Shown here piece by piece: positions 32,823-40,081 of a DNA stretch of 64,000 bases (within the stretch, counting starts at the first letter, position 1; each line of letters opens with the position of its first letter). The translations under genes and the position numbers were made by a program. The notes under the pieces were generated by a model that was not told the origin of the DNA, searched no databases, and worked only from the letters and a program-made list of their open reading frames with translations. The DNA is from JBCDKH01 sp964388485 (GTDB lineage Bacteria > Planctomycetota > Phycisphaerae > Tepidisphaerales > Tepidisphaeraceae): assembly GCA_964388485.1 (NCBI GenBank), contig CAYMAS010000014.1:14685-78684 (forward strand), given 5' to 3'.

Positions 32823-33119
32823 TTAGATGCAGATCACGCGACGCTCTCCCTGCTCCGATTCGCAGATCATGCAATCCTTCCCCATCGTGGCCGAACCACG
32901 TTCCACTCGCCGCACCTCGCCACGACCATGGCTGATGGGGCCCTCGTAGGTCAGATACCGCCGCCGATGGTCCGGCAGACGAACGGCCCGCGTTCCATCG
33001 TTCGGCGGCCAGTCGTAGACGCGCCACGTCCAGAGATCCGCCTCGGCGTCGTGCTCGACCATGAGGTCGTAATGCGGCTCGTCGTAACCGGTGTGATGAA
33101 GGACGACATAGGTCATCAC
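32823..33119 (-). CDS. LigD 3'-phosphoesterase-like small protein
   Basis: A 98-residue protein resembling the DNA polymerase-ligase N-terminal (3'-phosphoesterase) domain of LigD. Supporting segments: VVLHHTGYDEPHYDLMVEHD (His pair and the HYD metal-ligand motif), LWTWRVYDWPP, and RRYLTYEGPISHGRGEVRRV. In bacterial NHEJ this domain trims 3' ends, but here it is free-standing with no ligase or polymerase module beside it. Its start overlaps the aldo/keto reductase stop by 4 bp (33116-33119), so the pair is translationally coupled. The C-terminus ends soon after CMICESEQGERRVICI. Confidence 0.7.
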   Translation of the reverse strand: MMTYVVLHHTGYDEPHYDLMVEHDAEADLWTWRVYDWPPNDGTRAVRLPDHRRRYLTYEGPISHGRGEVRRVERGSATMGKDCMICESEQGERRVICI

Positions 33120-34192
33120 GCAATCAGCACCGGCGGGGCGACGTACTCGCTGCGGACGGAGTCACCGTTGTTGATGCTGCTCTTGAGGTCGCACGCGTGG
33201 CTCTCGGGCGGCAGGTCGAAGTCGCGTTCGTACACGTCGTGCAGCTCGGTCAGCTCCGCCTCGCTGAAGTCGGGCTTGTCGACGGCGGCGACGACTTCGT
33301 CGACCTCCTCTTCGTTCAGGAGCGTGGCCGTGATTGTCGTCATCGCCGGCTGTTGGAGCAGCCACTTGCAGGCGAACTGGTGGACCGTCATGTCGTGACG
33401 CTCGAAGATCGGCCTGATCTTATCGACCTTCTGCGGGCCGAAGACCCGCCAGGCGGCGTCGCGGAACTTGCGGTGGTCGCTTTGGCCCAGCTTCGTGTCC
33501 TTCTGGATGACGCCCTTGAGCACGCCCGAGTTGTCCTGCACGCGGGCCATCAGCCCGGCCCGCTTGGCGACGGCCATCTCGCCGATCTCCCGGGCCGGGT
33601 GCTGTTCAAGGTAGTTGTAGACGGTCTGGACCGCCTTGCAGCCGGGGCGTTCGAGGGCTTCGAAGCCTTCTTCGCGCCAGCCGATGGCCGGGCCCAGCGA
33701 GACGCCCCAGGTCTTGATCTTGCCTTCCTCTTGCACCTTATCGAGCTCGGCGAAGAGCTCGTCGCTGAAGTGCGGCAGCTTAATGTTGTGGGCGACGTAG
33801 ACGTCGATGCAGTCGACGCCGAGGCGTTCGAGCGAGTGCTCCAGGGCCTTGCGCATGAACGCGGGGCTGAAGTCCTGGCGGCGTTCCTTGTGGCTGCCGG
33901 GCGTGCCGGGGTCGGAGTAGAAGTCGTAGCCGAACTTGCCGCCGATCTGGATCTGGGCGCGTTGTGAGGCGTTGAGGTTCTTGAGCCAGTTGCCGAAGAG
34001 GGTTTCTGCCCGTCCGTTGCCATAGGCGTCGCCGTTGTCGAAGAAGGTGACGCCCTTGTCGAACGCGTGGCTGCAGAGCCGGTCGCAGTCGTCTTGTTCG
34101 CGGTGGCCCCACCAGTCGACGCCGAAGATCCAGCAGCCGAGGCTGATGGGGGAGACGGAGACGTCGCTGTTGCCGAAGGGGCGGGGTTGCAT
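33116..34192 (-). CDS. Aldo/keto reductase
   Basis: NADPH-dependent oxidoreductase of the AKR superfamily, (beta/alpha)8 barrel. FGNSDVSVSPISLGCWIFG opens the barrel; the catalytic tetrad region includes FFDNGDAYGNGRAE (Asp, Tyr) and LERLGVDCIDVYVAHNI (His). ATG 34192 is chosen because the frame upstream, open to 34333, lacks family sequence and overlaps the divergent Uma2 gene. Length 358 residues. Sub-family resembles the YajO/Gcy-like 'aldo/keto reductase' group in planctomycetes; substrate unknown. It is followed by the overlapping LigD-phosphoesterase-like gene. Confidence 0.9.
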   Translation of the reverse strand: MQPRPFGNSDVSVSPISLGCWIFGVDWWGHREQDDCDRLCSHAFDKGVTFFDNGDAYGNGRAETLFGNWLKNLNASQRAQIQIGGKFGYDFYSDPGTPGSHKERRQDFSPAFMRKALEHSLERLGVDCIDVYVAHNIKLPHFSDELFAELDKVQEEGKIKTWGVSLGPAIGWREEGFEALERPGCKAVQTVYNYLEQHPAREIGEMAVAKRAGLMARVQDNSGVLKGVIQKDTKLGQSDHRKFRDAAWRVFGPQKVDKIRPIFERHDMTVHQFACKWLLQQPAMTTITATLLNEEEVDEVVAAVDKPDFSEAELTELHDVYERDFDLPPESHACDLKSSINNGDSVRSEYVAPPVLIA

Positions 34193-34238
34193 GGCGAACC
34201 TTATGCGGTCAGGCGAACCTGTTGTAGAATGCGGCATC

Positions 34239-34877
34239 ATGTCCGCGATCGACGACGTGCCATTGCGAGAGAGGACCAGCGTTTGGATGAACGAGACGGA
34301 GTACTTCGCGTTGCTCAAAGCGAGCGACCGCAAGTGGGAGTTTTATCCAGAGCAAAGGATGAAGCCGTCTGCGGATGGTCAGATCTGGGGGGAAGTCGTC
34401 GCCATGGCCGGCGGGTCGAAGGAGCACAATCGCGTGGGTGCCAATCTCGTCGGAAACCTGTTCGACAAGCTCAGAGACACTGGCTGTCTGGTGAACACGT
34501 CGGACACTGCCGTCGGCGCTGCCAGCGAGAACGGCTACCGCTTTCCGGACGCCTCGACCGTGTGCGGCAAACCAGAGTACCGCGAGCACGCTGGCATCGA
34601 GATTCTCCTGAATCCTACAGCGATCTTCGAAGTGACGAGCGAATCATCAGATGGCAGAGACCGCACAGAGAAGGTCAGCCGCTACACGTCGATGCCGTCC
34701 GTCCAACTTTACGTCATCCTCAAGCAGGACAAGCCCGAGGCCGACCTTCTCATCCGCACCTCGCACAACGAGTGGGCCATGCGGAACCTCAAGGGCCTCG
34801 ACGCTTCAATCGAAGTCGATCCGCCCGGCATCACGCTGACGCTGGCAGAGCTGTACGAGAACGTGGAACTCGCCTGA
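34239..34877 (+). CDS. Uma2 family protein, copy 2
   Basis: A 212-residue Uma2/DUF820 protein. Core motifs YRFPDASTVCGKPEYREHAG, NPTAIFEVTSESSDGRDRTE and KVSRYTSMPSVQLYVILKQD match the first copy at 12880-13518 in order and spacing. The PD, E (FEV) and K (EKV) are the presumed active-site residues. ATG 34239 is the start that leaves normal family length; the open frame extends to 34035 inside the opposite-strand reductase gene. The family's role is unknown. Confidence 0.87.
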   Translation: MSAIDDVPLRERTSVWMNETEYFALLKASDRKWEFYPEQRMKPSADGQIWGEVVAMAGGSKEHNRVGANLVGNLFDKLRDTGCLVNTSDTAVGAASENGYRFPDASTVCGKPEYREHAGIEILLNPTAIFEVTSESSDGRDRTEKVSRYTSMPSVQLYVILKQDKPEADLLIRTSHNEWAMRNLKGLDASIEVDPPGITLTLAELYENVELA

Positions 34878-34913
34878 GCACGCGTCTGGCATGGCGTGTG
34901 CGACACGATCGCT

Positions 34914-35342
34914 ATGACCGACCAACTCAACGACCTCATCACAACCGCCCTCGACGGCGTTCATGGCTACAAGCAGGCGGCGGATCACGTCAAGGATCCG
35001 ACCCTCAAGACCCTCTTCAGCGACTACGCTGCCCAACGGAACAGCTATGCCCTGGAGCTTCAGCAGCTCGTCAGCACGCACGGCGGAACACCCACCGAGA
35101 CGGGCAGCGTCACCGCCGCCTTTCACCGCGGTTGGATCGGCCTGAAGGACGCCCTCGCCGGCGGCGATGCAGCCGTCGTCGCCGAATGCGTCAGGGGCGA
35201 GGAGTACGCCAAGGATCAGTACGTCAAAGCGCTCGGCGGCGGCGACGTTCCGGCCGATGCCCAGACCGTTCTGACCCGCCAGCACGCGGAGATCGACCAG
35301 GCGTTGTCGCACATGAAGTCGCTCGAAATTGCCAAGTCGTGA
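34914..35342 (+). CDS. DUF2383/PA2169-family four-helix-bundle protein
   Basis: A 142-residue protein starting at ATG 34914. The N-terminal half (LNDLITTALDGVHGYKQAAD and SDYAAQRNSYALELQQLV) matches the DUF2383 ferritin-like bundle found in PA2169-type stress-associated proteins. GWIGLKDALAGGDAAVVAEC and RGEEYAKDQYVKAL form the second helical pair. Function is unknown; members are often linked to envelope or oxidative stress. It is 36 bp after Uma2 and is followed by a strong terminator. Confidence 0.82.
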   Translation: MTDQLNDLITTALDGVHGYKQAADHVKDPTLKTLFSDYAAQRNSYALELQQLVSTHGGTPTETGSVTAAFHRGWIGLKDALAGGDAAVVAECVRGEEYAKDQYVKALGGGDVPADAQTVLTRQHAEIDQALSHMKSLEIAKS

Positions 35343-35366
35343 GCTTCCTTACCTAGCTGACGCAGA

Positions 35367-35394
35367 GAAGCCCCGCATGAACATGCGGGGCTTC
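35367..35394. terminator. Bidirectional terminator between DUF2383 gene and motB
   Basis: GAAGCCCCGCAT (35367-35378) pairs perfectly with ATGCGGGGCTTC (35383-35394) around GAAC. It lies between convergent genes; only a weak T tract follows on either strand. Confidence 0.75.
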
Positions 35395-35416
35395 GTCGCT
35401 TCGGGCGATGCTTGCT

Positions 35417-36196
35417 TCAAGGAGACACCACGGCTTCTTGTGCCGCCCGGTCGGCGGTGAGTTGGTCGGTCGCCTGCACCTCGACGCGGCGGTTCATGAG
35501 CCGGTCGGTGGCGTCGTAGGCCCGCCGCCGCAGGGGTTCGTAGCTGCCGCTGGCTTGCACGCGGAGGATGTCCGGACTCACGCCGTGCTCGATGAGCAAT
35601 TCCGCGACCAGGTTCGCCCGCTCGAGTGACAGCTGCATCGCGACCCGCCTTGCCTCGACGCCCGTCCGCGGCATGTCTGCCGGCAGGTCGTCGGGCCCGG
35701 TGTGCCCCTTCACCAGGACAATGTTGCGGAACCCACGGATTTTGCCGGCAATCTGACGCACCGCCTTCGCCGCGTCGTCGGACATCGTCGCTTCACCCGG
35801 CGGAAAATGGACGCGTCCGCCCAGCCCCGCGAGGTCACCTTCGCGAATGGTCGTCACTTCGGAGTCCGAGCCTTCCGCCCCCTGGGCATGAGTCTCCGCA
35901 TGGCCCGCTCCGCCGGAGCCTTCCCGCTTCATCTCTTCGATGGCCTTGTAAAGCTGCTCGATACGCATCTGCCGATCCGCGTTGTCGTGCATCGACGCGC
36001 CGAAGGCGAGCTGGATGTCGCGGATGATCTCCTGCTGCCGAATCTCCTCCCGCGCCGCCTGCTCCGGCGAGTCGGTGGCGTCGGGCTTGAGCACCCAGAG
36101 GATCACGAACAAACCCATCATGCACATGAGCAAGTCGGCCAGGGTGAAGATCCACTCAGGGCATTCTTCGCAGATTTCTTCGGGGTCGCAGGACAT
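35417..36196 (-). CDS. motB: Flagellar motor protein MotB-like (OmpA C-terminal domain)
   Basis: Stator B subunit of the flagellar motor, anchoring the proton channel to peptidoglycan. A Cys-rich start (MSCDPEEICEECPEW) precedes one membrane helix (IFTLADLLMCMMGLFVILWV) whose Asp21 fits the proton-binding Asp of MotB. A linker with coiled-coil character follows, then an OmpA/MotB peptidoglycan-binding domain from about 135 (NIVLVKGHTGPDDLP, ANLVAELLIEHGVSPDILRV, NRRVEVQ). 259 residues. The start ATG 36196 sits directly beside a heptamer array, so no Shine-Dalgarno is visible; an inserted cassette separates it from motA. Confidence 0.83.
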   Translation of the reverse strand: MSCDPEEICEECPEWIFTLADLLMCMMGLFVILWVLKPDATDSPEQAAREEIRQQEIIRDIQLAFGASMHDNADRQMRIEQLYKAIEEMKREGSGGAGHAETHAQGAEGSDSEVTTIREGDLAGLGGRVHFPPGEATMSDDAAKAVRQIAGKIRGFRNIVLVKGHTGPDDLPADMPRTGVEARRVAMQLSLERANLVAELLIEHGVSPDILRVQASGSYEPLRRRAYDATDRLMNRRVEVQATDQLTADRAAQEAVVSP

Positions 36197-36200
36197 GGCG

Positions 36201-36246
36201 GGGAGTAGGAGGAGCGAGGAGCGAGGAGCGGGGAGCGAGGCAAAAG
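36201..36246. repeat. Left heptamer array of the four-helix-bundle cassette
   Basis: GAGGAGC units at 36209-36215, 36216-36222 and 36223-36229, a variant GGGGAGC at 36230-36236, and the inner end GGAGCGAGGCAAAAG (36232-36246). It begins 4 bp after the motB start codon on the other strand. Inverted partner at 36620-36658. Confidence 0.9.
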
Positions 36247-36253
36247 CCGAAAG

Positions 36254-36610
36254 TCAGAAGCCGATTCGCCGCCGAATCGGACGCGCGTAGGCAGCAAGCA
36301 TGCGTGCGATCTGCTCAGCTTCGTTTCGAAGCTCAGAGGTGTCGCCGTAACTCAGGTCGTGGGCCAGAAGGAGCTGGTAGCTGGCTTCGTCTAGCGAGGC
36401 TTGAGCAATGTTCAAGAACCGAACTTTCTCCCGGTCCCCATCGCGGCGGTAGCCCTCCACGAGGTTCGTCGGCACAGATGCCGCGGACCGACGAAGCTGA
36501 CTCGTCAGGCCGAACGCCTCATGTTTCGGAAAGTGCTGTGTGACCTGGTAAACGTCGAGCACCCAACGATGTCCCCTTTGCCAAACGTCGAGGTTCTCGT
36601 AAGCGTGCAT
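36254..36610 (-). CDS. Four-helix-bundle protein (S23/IVP, Avd-like family)
   Basis: A 118-residue protein of the TIGR02436-type four-helix-bundle family, first noted as proteins encoded in intervening sequences of 23S rRNA and structurally like the Avd accessory protein of diversity-generating retroelements. Family signature: YENLDVWQRGHRWVLDVYQV, FPKHEAFGLTSQLRRSAASV and PTNLVEGYRR. ATG 36610 has an excellent Shine-Dalgarno (AAAGGAG 6-7 bp upstream). It is inserted between motA and motB and enclosed by inverted heptamer arrays. A hairpin CCGATTCG/CGAATCGG (36261-36280) lies over the last codons. No reverse transcriptase or template repeat is nearby. Confidence 0.9.
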   Translation of the reverse strand: MHAYENLDVWQRGHRWVLDVYQVTQHFPKHEAFGLTSQLRRSAASVPTNLVEGYRRDGDREKVRFLNIAQASLDEASYQLLLAHDLSYGDTSELRNEAEQIARMLAAYARPIRRRIGF

Positions 36611-36619
36611 CACTTGCTC

Positions 36620-36658
36620 CTTTCTGCCTCGCTCCTCACTCCTCACTCCTCACTCCTA
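36620..36658. repeat. Right heptamer array of the four-helix-bundle cassette
   Basis: On the plus strand TCACTCC units at 36636-36642, 36643-36649 and 36650-36656 (GGAGTGA on the other strand). The inner end, read on the minus strand, is GGAGCGAGGCAGAAAG, matching the left inner end at 13 of 15 positions in inverted orientation. The motA stop codon (36656-36658) lies in the outer edge. Confidence 0.9.
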
Positions 36659-37435
36659 ATCCTCCCTCGCCAACTCCGCCTGTTTCGCCGTCGTCATGAA
36701 GCTCAGCAGTTGCATTTCGATCACGCGTGGGTTGTTGCCCGCCTGGATTGAGAGCAGGCCTTGCATCATGATCTCCTTGACGAACGCCTCTTCTTTGGAG
36801 AGCAGCGTCAACTTTTCGGCGATCGGGCCGGCCATGACGTTTTGGAGCATGGCGCCGTAGAGCGTGCCGGTGAGGGCGACGGCCAGGGCTCCGCCGATGG
36901 CGGCGGGATCGCCGTCGAGGTTCTTGAACAGCGCGATCTGGGCGATCAGACACGCGAGCAGGCCGCAACCCGGGCCGAACTTGGCGATGGCGGCCCAGAA
37001 GTGCTTGCCGTGCTTGTGACGCTCGATCATCGCGTCGATCTCCGAACGCAGGATCGTCTGAGTCACGTCGGCATCCGTGCCGTCGATCGTCAGCTGCAGG
37101 CCTTTCCGCATGAAGGGATCCTCGTGCGACTTGCTCGGTTCTTCTAAAGCGAGAACACCGTCACGGCGAGCGGTTTCGGCGTATTCGACGATCTCCTTGA
37201 CGACGTGTTCGGCATCGTGGTGCTTGGCGAACATCATCTTCATGGCCGCCTTCATGCTCAGCATGACGCCCTTGAGCGGCGTGCCGGCGATGGCGGCCCC
37301 GACGGCGGCGCCGCCGACGAGGACCACCTCGGCGGGCTTGATGTAGGGGCCGATGGCGCCGCCAGTAACGATCCACATGCCGAAGCCCAGCGAGCCCCAA
37401 GCGATGCCGTAGCCGATGAGGGTTCCGAAGTCCAT
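36656..37435 (-). CDS. motA: Flagellar motor stator protein MotA
   Basis: Stator A subunit forming the ion channel with MotB. Four membrane helices: two near the N-terminus (GIAWGSLGFGMWIVTGGAIG, VVLVGGAAVGAAIAG) and two near the C-terminus (FGPGCGLLACLIAQIALF, GGALAVALTGTLYGAMLQNV), with a large cytoplasmic loop between. The C-terminal channel region LTGTLYGAMLQNVMAGPIAE and EIMMQGLLSIQAGNNPRVIE carry the family glutamate and proline positions. ATG 37435 is preferred; the frame is open to 37471. Length 259 residues. No other flagellar genes are nearby. Its start overlaps the region upstream of the divergent purQ. Confidence 0.87.
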   Translation of the reverse strand: MDFGTLIGYGIAWGSLGFGMWIVTGGAIGPYIKPAEVVLVGGAAVGAAIAGTPLKGVMLSMKAAMKMMFAKHHDAEHVVKEIVEYAETARRDGVLALEEPSKSHEDPFMRKGLQLTIDGTDADVTQTILRSEIDAMIERHKHGKHFWAAIAKFGPGCGLLACLIAQIALFKNLDGDPAAIGGALAVALTGTLYGAMLQNVMAGPIAEKLTLLSKEEAFVKEIMMQGLLSIQAGNNPRVIEMQLLSFMTTAKQAELARED

Positions 37436-37523
37436 GAAGTCAAAGTCGTGTGAAGTGCAGAAGGGGTTCAACAGCGTTATCGGTCACCGCCCGCCACTTT
37501 CCGCAGCGCTAACCTCCGGCACC

Positions 37524-38273
37524 TTGCCACGCGTCCTCGTCCTTCAAGCCGCCGGGATCAATTGCGACCGCGAGACCGCCCGCGCCTTCGAGCTGGCAGG
37601 TGCAACGGCGGAGCTTCGGCACGTCAACGCGCTCGACAAGCACCAGCCGTTCGAAGGCTTCGACCTGCTGGCGATTCCTGGCGGCTTCAGCTATGGCGAC
37701 GACGTGGCGGCGGGGCGGATCCTCGGTGATCGACTGGCGCGGGAGTTGGGCGATCCGTTACGCGACTTTGTCGCCCGCGGCGGGCCGGTCATCGGCATCT
37801 GCAACGGCTTCCAGGTCCTCGTCAGCAGCGGCCTCTTGCCGGGCGACCAGCGGCGAGCGGCGTTGGACGAGAACGCCAGCGGCTCGTTCACGTGCCGATG
37901 GGTCACGCTGCGTCGCGGCCCGGCTGACTGCGTCTGGACGCGTGGCTGGGGTGAGGACGAAGCCGTCGAGCTGCCGGTCGCTCATGCCGAAGGCCGACTG
38001 CGGGCGGATGACGAGACGGGCGGGGCGATCCTCTACGCCTCGCCGGCGGAAGCACTCGTCGCCGACTTGCCGCCGAACCCGAACCAAAGCGTCGGCGACA
38101 TCGCCGGTTTGACCGATACGACCGGCCTCGTCCTGGGCCTCATGCCGCACCCCGAGCGGTACGTCGAACACGCTCAGCACCCGGCGTATCAGCGGCGGAA
38201 GCTGGAGGGCGACTTCTCGCTCGAGCCGGCGGGGCTTCGGCTGTTCAAGAGCGCGGTGCAAGCGGTCGGCTGA
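37524..38273 (+). CDS. purQ: Phosphoribosylformylglycinamidine synthase, glutaminase subunit
   Basis: Glutamine amidotransferase subunit that supplies ammonia to PurL in purine synthesis. Class I GATase motifs: nucleophile Cys in PVIGICNGFQVLVSSGLLPG, and the His/Glu pair in VLGLMPHPERYVEHAQHP. LPRVLVLQAAGINCDRETAR is the typical start; a TTG at 37524 is taken as initiation codon because the frame upstream overlaps the motA promoter side and has no similarity. 249 residues. purL and purS are not adjacent, so the subunits are encoded apart. Confidence 0.92.
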   Translation: MPRVLVLQAAGINCDRETARAFELAGATAELRHVNALDKHQPFEGFDLLAIPGGFSYGDDVAAGRILGDRLARELGDPLRDFVARGGPVIGICNGFQVLVSSGLLPGDQRRAALDENASGSFTCRWVTLRRGPADCVWTRGWGEDEAVELPVAHAEGRLRADDETGGAILYASPAEALVADLPPNPNQSVGDIAGLTDTTGLVLGLMPHPERYVEHAQHPAYQRRKLEGDFSLEPAGLRLFKSAVQAVG

Positions 38274-38355
38274 CGTCCGATAGTGCGGTTTTCCCGGGTT
38301 GTGGGCCAAAGTGGTTGTCGCCAGCAGCCGACGCAGGCCGATCCCGTGGTTACTC

Positions 38356-39582
38356 ATGACCACGCACCAAGCCCGCCGTTCCTCGAATTGTCGCCGCGTC
38401 GCCGTCGCTGCCGCAGGCATGGCGGCGGTCCTCGTCACCGAAGCCTCGGCCCAGGACCTGTTCGGCGTGACCGTCTCGGCTCCGGGCATCGACCCGGTGA
38501 CCGTCACCGGCTCGTCGCTCTTCGACTTGGCCGAAGCGGTTATTGATTCCGTCGATGATTTCGAGCAGTTCGAAGGCACCTCCTTCACCGGTGCCCTCGA
38601 CTACGCCAACCTCGAAAACGCCATCATCGTCAGCGGCGACGCGAGCGACCCGGATCAGGTGACGGTCGAGATTCCGAGCATCGGCTTCGTCCGAACGTTC
38701 AGCGACGAAGACGATGCCGAAGACTTCCTGCGGAACGATGGTGCCGACATCGTCGCGGAGTTCATCAGCGTCGTGAACAAGGACACGCTCGTGGGCGTCA
38801 CCGACGGCAACCCTTCGGCATTGACGGCACTGCTTGCGGACGACGCTTTCCGCAACTTCGCCGAGTTCCGCAACCCGTTCGTCGGCTACAGCCAAGGGGC
38901 CGACGGCTTCCGGTTCTACGGCAGTGCGGCCTTGCTCTCGACGGACATCGGCGACGGCACGTTGTACGAAGGTGCCTTGACGACCGGGGCGAAGTTCACT
39001 GACCGCGTCGGCCTGAGCCTGAGCATTCCTGGGGCCTATCGCGAGATCGAAGGCAGCCAGACGTTCTACGTCGGAGCGCAGCTGGGTCTGCCGATCAAGC
39101 TCTCGCCGAGCGATCTGGAGACGGGCACGTTTCTGTGGCAGGTGACGCCTTACGCGACCGCGGCCGGCGGCGGCAGCCAGGATCAACTCGCCGGCGGGCT
39201 CGTGCTCGGCGGCGGTATCGTCAACATGCTCGGCATCCGCCTGGGCGACTTCACGATCACCTCCGGCCAGCAAGCCGTCGGCTACGGCGGCACGCCGATC
39301 GAGGCGGGCGACTTCCGATTTGAAACCGACGTCGAGCAGACTCTGGTCCGCGGCAGCTTGCAGGCGACCTACGGCGGCGTCGGGCAGCAGGCGTACCTGA
39401 CCGGCGGCGTGGCGTACACGCAGTTCCTCGACGACGCGGCGGTCGACAACTACATCAGCCCGATGGCCGGCGTCGGGTTGAAGTTTGGCAGGGCCAACGT
39501 GCTGCGTCTGGGCTATCGCGGCGACATCGGCGACGGCTTCGACATCCACCGCGGCGAGCTCGAAGTCCGCTTCGCCCACTGA
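38356..39582 (+). CDS. Exported beta-barrel-like (outer membrane) hypothetical protein
   Basis: A 408-residue protein. ATG 38356 gives MTTHQARRSSNCRRVAVAAA followed by GMAAVLVTEASAQ, a signal peptide with an ASA-Q cleavage site. The mature part is rich in alternating hydrophobic residues and ends in strands (ATYGGVGQQAYLTGGVAYTQ, AGVGLKFGRANVLRLGYRGD) with a terminal aromatic/hydrophobic pattern (ELEVRFAH) typical of outer-membrane barrels. No family recognised. It precedes the heme oxygenase gene by 16 bp, which suggests co-transcription. Confidence 0.7.
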   Translation: MTTHQARRSSNCRRVAVAAAGMAAVLVTEASAQDLFGVTVSAPGIDPVTVTGSSLFDLAEAVIDSVDDFEQFEGTSFTGALDYANLENAIIVSGDASDPDQVTVEIPSIGFVRTFSDEDDAEDFLRNDGADIVAEFISVVNKDTLVGVTDGNPSALTALLADDAFRNFAEFRNPFVGYSQGADGFRFYGSAALLSTDIGDGTLYEGALTTGAKFTDRVGLSLSIPGAYREIEGSQTFYVGAQLGLPIKLSPSDLETGTFLWQVTPYATAAGGGSQDQLAGGLVLGGGIVNMLGIRLGDFTITSGQQAVGYGGTPIEAGDFRFETDVEQTLVRGSLQATYGGVGQQAYLTGGVAYTQFLDDAAVDNYISPMAGVGLKFGRANVLRLGYRGDIGDGFDIHRGELEVRFAH

Positions 39583-39598
39583 TGGCGTAGCGTTCGGC

Positions 39599-40075
39599 GT
39601 GACGTTGCTCGACGAGCTGCGAAAGGCGACGCGGCCGGCGCATGATCGGCTTCACGAGCTGTCCGACACGTCGACTCGCCAGGGCTACGGCCGCTTCCTG
39701 CAGGCCATGCACCGAGGGCTTGCCGCGATGCCACGCGACGTCGTGCCGGCGGCGACGTTGAGGGCTTTGCGGGCGGATCTAGCGGAACTCGAACTGCCGA
39801 CGCCGACGGATCAATTTCAGTCGCTGCCGGCGGGGCTCGGTTGTCAGTACGTCGTCTCCGGCAGCCAGGTGGGAGCGGGCATGATGCTGCCTCACGCACG
39901 GGAGCACGATTGGCCGCGTCGGTATCTGAGCGACCGGCACGTTCGACGTTGGGCGGACGTGAAGCGGGCGCTGGCCGATCAGCCCGCCGATGACAAGGTG
40001 GTGCAGCAGGCAGTCGATGCCTTCGACGTCTTCGTCAGGAGCTTCGAACGATCAGCGTCGGATCCTCTATCCTGA
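39599..40075 (+). CDS. bphO: Heme oxygenase (biliverdin-forming), bacteriophytochrome partner
   Basis: A 158-residue all-helical heme oxygenase-like protein that opens heme to biliverdin, the chromophore of bacteriophytochromes. The N-terminal VTLLDELRKATRPAHDRLHE carries the proximal heme His in ATRPAHDRL. The distal helix region GLGCQYVVSGSQVGAGMM corresponds to the family 'YVLEGSxLGG' block. GTG start at 39599. The gene lies 6 bp upstream of the phytochrome kinase on the same strand, the standard bphO-bphP pairing. The distal motif is degenerate, so activity should be considered probable, not proven. Confidence 0.83.
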   Translation: MTLLDELRKATRPAHDRLHELSDTSTRQGYGRFLQAMHRGLAAMPRDVVPAATLRALRADLAELELPTPTDQFQSLPAGLGCQYVVSGSQVGAGMMLPHAREHDWPRRYLSDRHVRRWADVKRALADQPADDKVVQQAVDAFDVFVRSFERSASDPLS

Positions 40076-40081
40076 CGCCAG

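Noticed and set aside
36201..36658. Diversity-generating retroelement around the four-helix-bundle gene
   Set aside because: Avd-like fold suggested it, but no reverse transcriptase, template repeat or variable repeat is found on either strand nearby.
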